From a virus, in the IMG/VR virus record IMGVR_UViG_3300004369_000061, positions 1 to 35,183 of that record: a stretch of 35,183 bases of DNA; one strand, given 5' to 3'. A program made the translations under genes and the position numbers. Shown here in pieces: positions 1 to 8,000 of this stretch; the first letter of the stretch is position 1; each line of letters opens with the position of its first letter. The notes below the pieces were generated by a model, which had not been told where the DNA came from, ran no database searches, and saw nothing but the letters and a program-made list of their open reading frames with translations.

Positions 1-117
1 TCTCTGCTCAATCGTGCTACTGATGGTAATCAACTCCTGGCAGTTCTTGATAGTCTGTCGGAGGATTCGCAGCAGTCTAGTGATAACCAACCGATGCTAG
101 ATGTGATCGAATTCTGA
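1..117 (+). CDS. 3' end of an unidentified protein (partial)
   Basis: An open frame runs from the first base to a TGA at 115-117 and encodes the last 38 residues of a protein whose start lies outside the window. The tail is acidic and Ser/Gln/Asp-rich (SEDSQQSSDNQPMLDVIEF at the end). I do not recognise it. It is taken as real because the frame is open throughout and a stem-loop terminator begins 10 bases after its stop. Confidence 0.6.
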   Translation, partial: SLLNRATDGNQLLAVLDSLSEDSQQSSDNQPMLDVIEF

Positions 118-127
118 TGCTAACCGT

Positions 128-154
128 GGGGGCAGTGGTTGACACTTTGCCCCC
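128..154 (+). terminator. Stem-loop terminator after the first gene
   Basis: GGGGGCA (128-134) pairs perfectly with TGCCCCC (148-154). An inner GTG/CAC (135-137 with 143-145) extends the stem across a TT bulge around a GTTGA loop. The following tract (TTATGTGTTAAAATT) is T-rich but not a clean U-run, so this could be a weak intrinsic terminator or a transcript-end stabiliser. Its place 10 bases after a stop codon and before a non-coding stretch supports a terminator. Confidence 0.65.
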
Positions 155-168
155 TTATGTGTTAAAAT
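139..168 (+). promoter_or_regulatory. Sigma70-like promoter overlapping the terminator
   Basis: A perfect -35 hexamer TTGACA lies at 139-144, inside the terminator loop and descending arm. It is followed 18 bases later by TAAAAT at 163-168 (5 of 6 matches to TATAAT). Transcription would start near 175, leaving a leader of about 138 bases before the ATG at 313. Such promoters are used by host RNA polymerase early in cyanophage infection. The call rests on motif match and position only. Confidence 0.5.
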
Positions 169-186
169 TAAATATACCGTGAAGAC

Positions 187-238
187 AGCGTTTTGTGCGG
201 TTGTTTTATATCGTCGGCGCGGCGTGATAAAAAACGCT
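187..238 (+). repeat. Inverted repeat in the leader of the 66-aa gene
   Basis: The gap 118-312 holds the terminator, a promoter and this leader. AGCGTTTT (187-194) is the exact reverse complement of AAAACGCT (231-238), with a 36-base interior that contains an unusually GC-rich patch (211-224). It could fold in the leader RNA of the downstream gene. I see no known riboswitch. A chance repeat is possible. Confidence 0.35.
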
Positions 239-312
239 AACTACCCTAACCTACAGAGGTGACAATCCGCGTTCGATATATAAAAATAAAAAAAAATTTC
301 CGGAGGAAAAAA

Positions 313-513
313 ATGTCCCCAAAGGAAAAATTATTCCACATCTATGCAAAGGACAAATGTCTTTTTCATAATATCAAAGAAGAAGAATTCAATGTGACAT
401 GGCACACCCTCAAAGGAATGATTGGTCTTATGAAGACTGATTATACTCTTGAGGATTTGTCATATGAGGAGGTAGAGAAACCCCTACTCAACACTGAAGA
501 AGTTTCTTATTGA
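313..513 (+). CDS. Small hypothetical protein (66 aa)
   Basis: This 66-aa protein (MSPKEKLFHIYAKDKC start) is of a type I associate with conserved cyanophage hypotheticals; its function is unknown. The start at 313 is chosen because GGAGG at 302-306 sits six bases upstream, an excellent ribosome binding site. A longer in-frame GTG start at 259 would translate the AT-rich leader and has no comparable site. The protein is charged, with an acidic C-terminal third, no membrane segment and no signal peptide. TATAAAAATA at 279-288 resembles a T4 late promoter and could supply a late transcript with a short leader. The stop codon overlaps the -35 box of the next promoter. Confidence 0.75.
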   Translation: MSPKEKLFHIYAKDKCLFHNIKEEEFNVTWHTLKGMIGLMKTDYTLEDLSYEEVEKPLLNTEEVSY

Positions 514-538
514 CACTGAATACATACTACGATAGAAT
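510..538 (+). promoter_or_regulatory. Sigma70-like promoter of the glycosyltransferase gene
   Basis: TTGACA at 510-515, a 17-base spacer and TAGAAT at 533-538 give a consensus -35, ideal spacing and a 5-of-6 match at -10. The predicted start near 545 leaves a leader of about 18 bases before the ATG at 563. The -35 box overlaps the TGA stop of the preceding gene (511-513), so the promoter is packed into the gene junction. Confidence 0.65.
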
Positions 539-562
539 TGAACTTGAAGGTAATTCAATCTT

Positions 563-1333
563 ATGGCTAAAGGATTTACAGTAAAAACCGCATCGCCCAA
601 AAAGAGCAGTCAACCTGAATGGGATATCGATGCAATCAAAGAACGTATGCGAGGCAAGACGATTGTGTTTTGTCTTCCAGGTCGAGGATGTTCGTTCACA
701 TTTCTGAAGAACTTTGTACAACTGTGCTTTGATATGGTACAGAATGGTATGAGTATTCAGATTAGTCAAGACTATTCTTCGATGGTTAACTTTGCACGTT
801 GCAAATGTCTTGGTGCAAATGTTCTCCGTGGACCGAACCAAATTCCTTGGGATGGGAAGTTGCAGTATGATTATCAACTTTGGATCGACTCGGATATTGT
901 CTTTGACACGAACAAGTTCTGGCAACTCTGTGATCTAGCACTCTCTGAAGACGGCACTGAACGTGAAGTAACTGCTGGGTGGTATGCTACAGAAGATGGT
1001 CACACAACTTCTGTCGCACACTGGTTGGAAGAAGATGATTTCCGTAAGAATGGCGGAGTGATGAATCACGAAACTGTCGAAACGATGTCAAAGCGTAAGA
1101 AACCTTTCACGGTTGATTACACAGGTTTCGGATGGGTGCTGATCAAGAAAGGTGTCTTTGAGAATCTTGAGTATCCTTGGTTTGCTCCGAAGATGCAAGT
1201 CTTTGAATCTGGCAGTGTTCAGGACATGTGTGGTGAGGATGTCTCATTCTGTCTTGATGCAAAGGATGCAGGTTTTGATATTTGGTGCGATCCTCGTATT
1301 CGTGTAGGACATGAGAAAACTCGAATCATCTAA
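563..1333 (+). CDS. Glycosyltransferase, GT-A fold (family 2-like)
   Basis: This 256-aa protein looks like a nucleotide-sugar-dependent glycosyltransferase. After an N-terminal beta strand (KTIVFCLPGR, about residues 32-41), WIDSDIVF at 107-114 carries the metal-binding DxD motif (D109/D111). The C-terminal part has CGEDVSFC, where the ED pair is the usual catalytic-base position, and later DPRIRVGHEK, whose His commonly helps hold the metal. There is no signal peptide or membrane segment, so it should act in the host cytoplasm. The acceptor is unknown; phage virion protein, host glycan and modified DNA are all possible. It has its own sigma70-like promoter, and arginine is encoded by CGN codons, unlike the AGA-rich baseplate genes. 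The next gene overlaps its end by 23 bases. Confidence 0.75.
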   Translation: MAKGFTVKTASPKKSSQPEWDIDAIKERMRGKTIVFCLPGRGCSFTFLKNFVQLCFDMVQNGMSIQISQDYSSMVNFARCKCLGANVLRGPNQIPWDGKLQYDYQLWIDSDIVFDTNKFWQLCDLALSEDGTEREVTAGWYATEDGHTTSVAHWLEEDDFRKNGGVMNHETVETMSKRKKPFTVDYTGFGWVLIKKGVFENLEYPWFAPKMQVFESGSVQDMCGEDVSFCLDAKDAGFDIWCDPRIRVGHEKTRII

Positions 1334-1493
1334 ACGATTTAATGTTCTTTATGCGGGGCGGAAGATTTACTCTTCCCTCTCGCACGAAGAATGCCTTGAA
1401 GTTTTACAAGATCTTGCTGATCAGTACTATGAAAGTCCTTCAGAAGGTAAGGACACTTTTGATGCTAATTTAATTGAAATGGAGGAAATCTAA
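1311..1493 (+). CDS. Small hypothetical protein (60 aa)
   Basis: This 60-aa acidic protein starts at ATG 1311, inside the end of the glycosyltransferase gene (23-base overlap), so the two are probably translationally coupled. It has a short basic N-terminus (MRKLESSKRF), then a beta-like stretch (NVLYAGRKIY), then a predicted helix (SHEECLEVLQDLADQYYE). This resembles many small T4-like phage proteins of unknown function. No catalytic motif or membrane segment is visible. Its stop overlaps the next start in TAATG. Confidence 0.7.
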   Translation: MRKLESSKRFNVLYAGRKIYSSLSHEECLEVLQDLADQYYESPSEGKDTFDANLIEMEEI

Positions 1494-1633
1494 TGGCTAA
1501 AGGTGGTATGAATCGGACGGAGTTTCAACCAGGCGCTCCGAAAAAAACTCGTCAAGGACGTTCAGCTCGAACTCTTCTCTCGGCAACGTCTCGTAATGGA
1601 AAGAAAAAGAAATATCGTGGTCAGGGTAAATAA
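1493..1633 (+). CDS. Very basic 46-aa protein
   Basis: A 46-aa frame begins at ATG 1493, overlapping the previous stop by one base (TAATG), with a strong GGAGG site at 1481-1485 seven bases upstream. The product starts MAKGGMNRTEFQPGAPKKTR and ends KKKKYRGQGK. It is dominated by Lys, Arg and Gly and is probably disordered and nucleic-acid binding. I recall similar short basic proteins at this place in cyanomyoviruses but know no function. The coupled start and strong ribosome site make it a real gene despite its size. Confidence 0.75.
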   Translation: MAKGGMNRTEFQPGAPKKTRQGRSARTLLSATSRNGKKKKYRGQGK

Positions 1634-1655
1634 GATAAGAGACATATAAAAATAC

Positions 1656-2429
1656 ATGAGTTGTTTAATTACAAATTTACCTGCACGAAAGGTGTGGGTT
1701 CGTAAAGAATACTTACGCGATTTAAAAGACGGTCATGGTGAATTTGTAGAGGGCGTTTGGGTATCGGCAAAGTCGATGCCTGGACGTGCTTTTTATTTTG
1801 AGACCTATTTACCAGAATATGCGGCAATGTTTGATAAATTGCCAATCAGCGCGTTTGTCTCGCGTCCAGAAACACCAACTCCAGATCTAGATCTTCCAAA
1901 TCTACAGTTCTGGAACTGCATGGATTATGGTGTTACAGCGATCCACAAGCAGTTTATTGGTTCAATGGACTGGGAAGTACGTACAAGGCATTTCGGGTGC
2001 ATTAGAGGGACGTATGAGTGCACATTAGACAACTATCATGAGGGTACTGATACCATTGATTATTCTACAAGTGAGATTCCTGAAGAACATAAGTCCTTTA
2101 ATTTGATTGAACTTGAAAATGGGCAGTTTGCACTGTACCCAAATAACAGATGTCGCATCTATGATAACAGTCTGACACCAGAAAAACCCAAAATTCCTGA
2201 TTTTAAGGTCTCTACAGAGTATTATCAGGTTGAAAATGGCACAGATTGGGGTAGACTTGGTGATACAGATGAATATTTTTGGGAGACACTTACTGAAAAA
2301 GCACAAAAATTAGAAAAACCACCCTTTGTTGCTGAAGGTGGACACTTTTCTCATGGATATAGTCCTTATAATTCAGATTCACGGGATAGCAACCCCGAAA
2401 AAAGTTCTGATTTAACCGATCAGGAGTAA
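1656..2429 (+). CDS. Conserved hypothetical protein upstream of gp25 (257 aa)
   Basis: This 257-aa soluble protein begins MSCLITNLPARKVWVRKEYL, and that N-terminus agrees with cyanophage homologues as I remember them, which supports the start. The first 150 residues are rich in aromatic residues and prolines (for example PETPTPDLDLPNLQFWNCMD) and look like a compact beta domain. The last 30 residues are Ser/Asp/Pro-rich and probably disordered. Function is unknown. TATAAAAATA at 1645-1654 ends one base before the ATG; it resembles a late promoter but lies too close to serve this start. There is no clear Shine-Dalgarno site. Confidence 0.75.
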   Translation: MSCLITNLPARKVWVRKEYLRDLKDGHGEFVEGVWVSAKSMPGRAFYFETYLPEYAAMFDKLPISAFVSRPETPTPDLDLPNLQFWNCMDYGVTAIHKQFIGSMDWEVRTRHFGCIRGTYECTLDNYHEGTDTIDYSTSEIPEEHKSFNLIELENGQFALYPNNRCRIYDNSLTPEKPKIPDFKVSTEYYQVENGTDWGRLGDTDEYFWETLTEKAQKLEKPPFVAEGGHFSHGYSPYNSDSRDSNPEKSSDLTDQE

Positions 2430-2431
2430 AA

Positions 2432-2623
2432 ATGCACGATTTTTTAGACAATCTAGCTAATCAACAGCATCAAAAAATGCTTCGTGAAATCTCAAATGAT
2501 GATTTAACACCAAAAAAACACGATTTTCAAGTTCAGAAAGAACTTCATGAGAAAATTCGTAATGATGAAGATTATGATGATTGGGAATATGGTACTGAAC
2601 CTATTCCTCTTACCGAATTTTAG
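2432..2623 (+). CDS. Small acidic hypothetical protein (63 aa)
   Basis: This 63-aa acidic protein starts three bases after the previous stop, with AGGAG at 2422-2426 five bases before its ATG. It is mostly helical and charged (DFLDNLANQQHQKMLREIS, then KELHEKIRNDEDYDDWEYG), with no cysteine, membrane segment or enzyme motif. It is the last gene before the promoter of the baseplate block. Function is unknown. Confidence 0.7.
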   Translation: MHDFLDNLANQQHQKMLREISNDDLTPKKHDFQVQKELHEKIRNDEDYDDWEYGTEPIPLTEF

Positions 2624-2651
2624 TTGGAATACCCCCTAAATAAGATATAAT
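2624..2651 (+). promoter_or_regulatory. Candidate promoters of the baseplate block (sigma70-like and late-like)
   Basis: TTGGAA (2624-2629), a 16-base spacer and a perfect TATAAT (2646-2651) form a sigma70-like promoter that would start near 2658, just before gp25 at 2672. Within the spacer, CTAAATAA (2636-2643) resembles the T4/cyanophage late octamer TATAAATA. Either or both could drive the 24-kb baseplate block, in which the following genes are nearly contiguous. Confidence 0.5.
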
Positions 2652-2671
2652 TATAGAATTTACCGGTATCC

Positions 2672-3073
2672 ATGCCACTAGAGCGAGTTAGTCGCAGTTT
2701 CAAAGATGTCAGCATGTCATTTCAGAGCAATCCTCTGAATGATGACCTTGTTGCACTCAAAAATGAGACTGCGATTGCTCGCTCTATTCGTAATATTGTG
2801 TTTACGAACCCTGGAGAGAAGTTTTTTCAACCTAATTTTGGGTCAAGAATATCAGAATCTCTCTTTGAAAATCTGGATGATATATCAGCACTGACAATTC
2901 AGGATGAAATTGAAGATTCTATAAGAAAGTATGAACCCAGAGTATCACTAATTGATGTAACAGTAAATCCAAACTTTGATGCAAATCAATTTGATGTTGT
3001 TATTTCCTATAGAATTATCGGTTCAGAAGTACAAGCCCAACAACTAGAATTCGTTTTGCAACCAACAAGATAA
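2672..3073 (+). CDS. 25: Baseplate wedge protein gp25
   Basis: At 133 aa this is the same size as T4 gp25 (132 aa), and it has the GpW/gp25 family signature: an early DLVALKNETAIARSIRNIVF helix, then TNPGEKFFQPNFGSRISE, then a C-terminal beta region ending in ISYRIIGSEVQAQQLEF. In T4, gp25 sits in the inner baseplate beside gp6 and contributes to the site where sheath polymerisation begins. It is followed directly by gp6, the T4 partner, with no gap. No Shine-Dalgarno site is evident. The family is sometimes labelled 'lysozyme-like'; nothing here shows enzyme activity. Confidence 0.95.
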   Translation: MPLERVSRSFKDVSMSFQSNPLNDDLVALKNETAIARSIRNIVFTNPGEKFFQPNFGSRISESLFENLDDISALTIQDEIEDSIRKYEPRVSLIDVTVNPNFDANQFDVVISYRIIGSEVQAQQLEFVLQPTR

Positions 3074-5005
3074 ATGCCTCTTTTAAATTTTACTAGTCTG
3101 GACTTTGACCAGATTAAAACCACACTAAAAGAAGTTCTAAAAACGAACGATAATTTTACGGATTATGACTTCGAAGGGTCTAATCTGTCATCGATTATTG
3201 ATTTGTTGGCATATAATACTTACATTACCTCATACAACGCAAATATGGTTGCGAATGAGGTATTCATTGATAGTGCAACATTGAGAGAGAATGTTGTTGC
3301 ACTTGCAAGAAATATCGGATATCTTCCAAGATCAAGAAGAGCATCAACATGTAATATTAACTTCTTTGTTGATACCTCCACAATCTCGGCAAATCCATCT
3401 TCCCTTACATTAAAAGCAGGTCCAGTAGCTGCAACAGCAAATCAGTTTGGAAATCAGTCATACGTTTTTAATATTCTAGAGGATGAAACAGTTTCTGTTA
3501 CTGATGGTATAGCAGATTTCCAGTTAACAGTCTCTGAAGGCATTCTTGTTAATCAGTCATTTACGTATTCCTCTAGAAATCCCAACCAACGCTTCATTTT
3601 GGGTAATTCAGGTATTGATATCTCTACCTTAAAGGTTGGTGTTAGACCAACTGATACATCTACAGTTAAAGTTGAGTATACACAAAACGTAAGTCTGTTC
3701 GATCAAAACACTAATAATGTATTGTCAGGATCTTCAACGATCTATTTTGTTCAAGAAGTAGAGGATGAGCAATATGAGTTGATTTTTGGTGATGGTGTTT
3801 TTGGTAAAGCACTAGAAGACGGAAACGTAGTAGAAATTTCTTATCTTGTCTGTGCGGGAGAAGAAGCAAATAGAATTAGTAATTTTACATTTAGCGGAAA
3901 ATTAGTATATTTACAAAATTCAATAGAAAACACTATAACTAGCGGAATATCTCTTGTAACAGCAGACTTACCCTCTAGTGGTGGACAAGCAATTGAAAGT
4001 GTTGCATCAATTAAAAAATATGCGCCACAAGTTTATGGAACACAAGATCGTGCGATTACTGCAAATGATTATGAGGTTTTAATACCAAATAAGATTTACA
4101 CAGAAGCAGAATCTATTTCTGTATTTGGAGGAGAAGAACTAGTTCCCCCACAATTTGGAAAAGTTTTTATCAGCATTAAACCAAGAAATGGTGATTATGT
4201 CTCTCAAGCAATTAAAGAGAACATTAAAAGAGATTTGAGAAAGTATTCTGTTACTGGAATAGTACCAGAAATTCTAGATCTAAAATATTTGTATGTAATT
4301 ACAAACAGTAAAGTATATTACAATACAAAACAATCTTCCGATGCTGCTTCTATCTCATCCGTAGTTCAAAATAATATTCAAAAGTACGCAGATTCTTCTG
4401 AATTAAATAAGTATGGGACAAGATTTAAGTACAGCAAATTTTTAGGAATAATTGATCAGAGTCATCCCGCAATAACTTCAAATATTACATCAATTCAAAT
4501 GAGAAGAGATTTAAGGTTGGCAGTTGATACTTTTGCTGAATATGCGATTGATTTTGGCAATCACATGCATGTCCAATCCTTGAGTGGTTACAACATAAAA
4601 TCCAGTGCTTTTAGGGTGCTAGATATAACAGATGATGTTTATCTTTTTGATGAACCAATTGATAGAAGAACTGGAACGATATCATTATACTCCTTACAAT
4701 CACAAGGTTCAACAACACCTGTTGTCAGAAGAAGGAATGTAGGAGCAATTGATTATGTGAAAGGACGTATCACTTTAAATCCAATCAACATTGTATCGGG
4801 TAAAAATAAAGATGGTCAACAAATCATGGAAATATTCGCCGTTCCACACTCAAATGACGTTATTGGATTACAAGACTTGTATTTACAACTGGACACCAGT
4901 TCTGTTGAGATGATTGTAGATGAAATATCTTCAGGGGCTGATCCATCTGGATCCACTTATAAGTCCTCAACAAGTTATTATGATGTCAATAACAACCCAT
5001 ATTAA
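3074..5005 (+). CDS. 6: Baseplate wedge protein gp6
   Basis: This 643-aa protein compares with about 660 aa for T4 gp6, the dimeric wedge protein that forms the inner baseplate ring. The N-terminal segment has the diagnostic DYDFEGSNLSSIIDLLAYNT (about residues 32-51), nearly the same as the T4 gp6 segment as I recall it, followed by a helical region (LRENVVALARNIGYLPRSRR). The middle contains the baseplate-J-type pattern QDRAITANDYEVL around residue 324. Its ATG follows the gp25 stop immediately, so the two should be co-translated. No ribosome binding site is seen. Confidence 0.95.
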   Translation: MPLLNFTSLDFDQIKTTLKEVLKTNDNFTDYDFEGSNLSSIIDLLAYNTYITSYNANMVANEVFIDSATLRENVVALARNIGYLPRSRRASTCNINFFVDTSTISANPSSLTLKAGPVAATANQFGNQSYVFNILEDETVSVTDGIADFQLTVSEGILVNQSFTYSSRNPNQRFILGNSGIDISTLKVGVRPTDTSTVKVEYTQNVSLFDQNTNNVLSGSSTIYFVQEVEDEQYELIFGDGVFGKALEDGNVVEISYLVCAGEEANRISNFTFSGKLVYLQNSIENTITSGISLVTADLPSSGGQAIESVASIKKYAPQVYGTQDRAITANDYEVLIPNKIYTEAESISVFGGEELVPPQFGKVFISIKPRNGDYVSQAIKENIKRDLRKYSVTGIVPEILDLKYLYVITNSKVYYNTKQSSDAASISSVVQNNIQKYADSSELNKYGTRFKYSKFLGIIDQSHPAITSNITSIQMRRDLRLAVDTFAEYAIDFGNHMHVQSLSGYNIKSSAFRVLDITDDVYLFDEPIDRRTGTISLYSLQSQGSTTPVVRRRNVGAIDYVKGRITLNPINIVSGKNKDGQQIMEIFAVPHSNDVIGLQDLYLQLDTSSVEMIVDEISSGADPSGSTYKSSTSYYDVNNNPY

Positions 5006-5020
5006 TAAGTAAAAAAAGAA

Positions 5021-8000
5021 ATGGCAAATAACAGAGTTCAGATTAGACAAGTCTTACAGAGTCAATTACCGAATTATGTAAAGGATGAGTTTCCTTTAAT
5101 TGCTTCGTTTTTAACGCAGTATTTTTCTGGATTGGAATTCCAAGGGGGTCCTATCGACCTCATTCAAAATATTGATTCTTATATTAAACTGAACTCGAAT
5201 GCCAATACAATAGGTGAAACTGAACTTACTTTTGATGCCGATGAGAGTCAGGATTATCTTGACGTATCTAATACTGCAGGGTTTCCAGAAAATTCTGGTA
5301 TTCTCCAAGTTGACGATGAAATAATTATCTACGAAGCAAAAGTTGGAACCAGATTTTTAGGTTGTAGTCGTGGATTTGTTGGTGTAACTTCTTTCGAAAA
5401 TCCAGACAATCCAGAAGAAGCAGTTTTTTCAACCTCAAGTGCAGATTCTCACTTGGCAGGTTCGGTTGTAAGAAATTTAAGTGTTCTATTTTTACAAGAA
5501 TTTCTTAAAAAAATAAAAGTACAGTTCTTACCAGGACTTCAATCAAAGGAATTAAGTCAGAATCTCAATCAAGCACAATTTATTAGACAATCAAAAGATT
5601 TTTACTCCACAAGAGGAACTGAAGATTCTTTCAAAATTCTCTTTAAAGCTCTGTATAATGATGAAATAAGCATTATTAGACCAAAAGATTATCTTTTTAC
5701 CCCATCAAACGCATCATATCAGATTACAAGGGACTTGATTGTAGAGTCTGTTGAGGGAGATCCATATAACTTATTAAATAAGACTCTTTTCCAAGACTCA
5801 TTTGAGAATATTGGGAAAGCATATGCTCCAGTATCTTTTGTAGAAAAAATTGTTGTTGGAGTTTCTACCGATAATTACTACAAGATAAGCATTGATACTT
5901 CATATAACAAAAATGACGGATCTACGGAACTATTGTATGGTGATTTTTCTGTTCATGCAAAAACTCAAGTAATTGACACAGTTAGTGTTGGTCAAACTTA
6001 TTTTGAAGTAGATTCTACTATTGGATTCCCACAGTCAGGAACCTTATCAGTTACATTTTTAGACGGAACAGCAGGAATTATCACTTATTCTGATAAATCA
6101 CCAAATCAGTTCCTAGGAATCACTACAACAAGCATTACTGGTACTATTAGTGATGGTACTGTTGTTGATCAAAACACATATGCATATGGTTTTGATGATG
6201 AATCTGGAGAATCTGATGGAATTAAGATAAAAATTAGATCCGTTTTAAATAATCTCCAAAAACCATCATCAGCATACTACCAGTCTGTAGGATCAAAGAT
6301 AAAAATTAAATCTTTAGGTAAAATTTCATCAGATACTAAAGCAAATCACTGGTTTTTCAATACAGCGCAGTATTATGATGTCGAAAATCTAACTTTAGAA
6401 GATTCTTCGAATAATACCTATAAACTTATAACAAAAGATAGCAATATTTTAAGAATTGGTGATTCTGTAGAACTAACCGATAGATTTACAGTCAAAAAAC
6501 CAAATGATCTATTCGTTGTTGATGTCTTTGACGAAAGAACATGCTTAATAAGAGGATCTGGAGTTGGAGATCCAAGTACTATTGTTAAGGTATCAAAAAG
6601 AATTTCCAGAACTGACTCTAGTTTCTACCCAGAGTTAAATAAGTTTCCATCAAACGTGCAAAACACGTATTTAAATGGAGACAAAGTTCTTGTTTCAACA
6701 AACTCCCTGCCTTACTTCCTTGACACTAAATTAAATCCAAGAAATCAGAAGATAACTCTTTCTGGAACTTTTACTTTAGGACAAGAAATTTTACAGATTT
6801 CATCTGGTCTTGATCATAATTTCTATACTGGCGATGTTGTATATTATACTCCACAAAAAAATACAATAACTTATACCGATGCAGAAGGTAAAACGGTAAC
6901 AGAATCAACTGTGATAAGTTACCTGTTCGACGAAGGAAATTATATCGTAAAAAGAATAGACTCCAATAATATCAAACTTGCAAAAGGTGTTTCCGATTTA
7001 TATGCAGAAAAATTCTTAACAGTCACTCCAGTTGGAGGTTTAGATACTGTTGCGATTGCAGAAAACACTTTAGAGAAAGCAGAATTTAGAAATAAGGCAA
7101 TAAAACCTCAAAAAATTTATAGACAAATATCAACACCAACCATTAATTCTGAAGAATATGAGACAAAATCTGGTTATACTGGTATATTGATAAATGGTAT
7201 TGAAATTTTAAATTATAAATCAAAGAACTATGTACATTATGGAGTTCTAGAATCTATTGACATTTCATCTGGAGGAGAAAATTATGATGTTGTAAATCCT
7301 CCAGTTGTTAACATAAGTGATTCTGTTGGAACAGGTGCTACTGGCATTTGTGCAGTAAAAGGTGAATTTAAAGAAATACGTGTTTTAAATTCTGGATTCG
7401 ATTATGTAGAAATACCAAAAGTAAAAATAACAGGTGGTAATGGAAGTGGGGCAACAGCAGATGTAAATCTAGTTGTAGTTTCACACCAAGTTTCTTTCAA
7501 CCCAACAGGGGTTTCTACAGATATTTCTGGTATAGGAACTGTTGGTTTTGGTTCAGATGCATCTACTATTGGATTTACTACATATCACAAATTCAGAAAT
7601 GGCGAAAGAGTAGTATATAAAACTTTTGGAGAGAGGGCAATCTCTGGATTGTCTACAGATGCAGTATATCACGTATCAGTACAGAGTCCATATATTGTGA
7701 AACTTCACAATACTTTAAATGATTCTGTATTGGGAATTAATACCGTTGTTCTTACAAGTGCTGGTGCAGGTGTTCATGAATTAAAGTCATTAAATGGAAA
7801 ATCAGTAGTTGGATCAGTAACTTTAACAAATGCTGGATCTGGATATGAAACAAAGCAGAGACTTTGTTCTTCTTCTGGTATCAACACAGCACTCAATACT
7901 GTAACTATTAATAATCATGGATATAAAACTGGAGAAATTGTCAAATACTCATTTGATGGCACTGCAGTTTCTGGGTTGTCTACCACAGTAGAGTACTATG

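Noticed and set aside
259-312. Upstream GTG start that would lengthen the 66-aa protein to 84 aa
   Set aside because: The added part reads through the AT-rich leader and the ribosome binding site that sits ideally before ATG 313.
535-559. ATTGAA/TTCAAT inverted repeat before the glycosyltransferase ATG
   Set aside because: Only six base pairs with an 11-base loop in AT-rich DNA; weak and probably accidental.
527-925. 132-aa open frame on the - strand opposite the glycosyltransferase gene
   Set aside because: It is fully covered by a well-supported + strand gene with promoter and motifs; the reverse frame shows no family resemblance.
2672-3073. 'Lysozyme' label for gp25
   Set aside because: The label comes from old family naming; the protein is a structural wedge subunit here, with no catalytic evidence.
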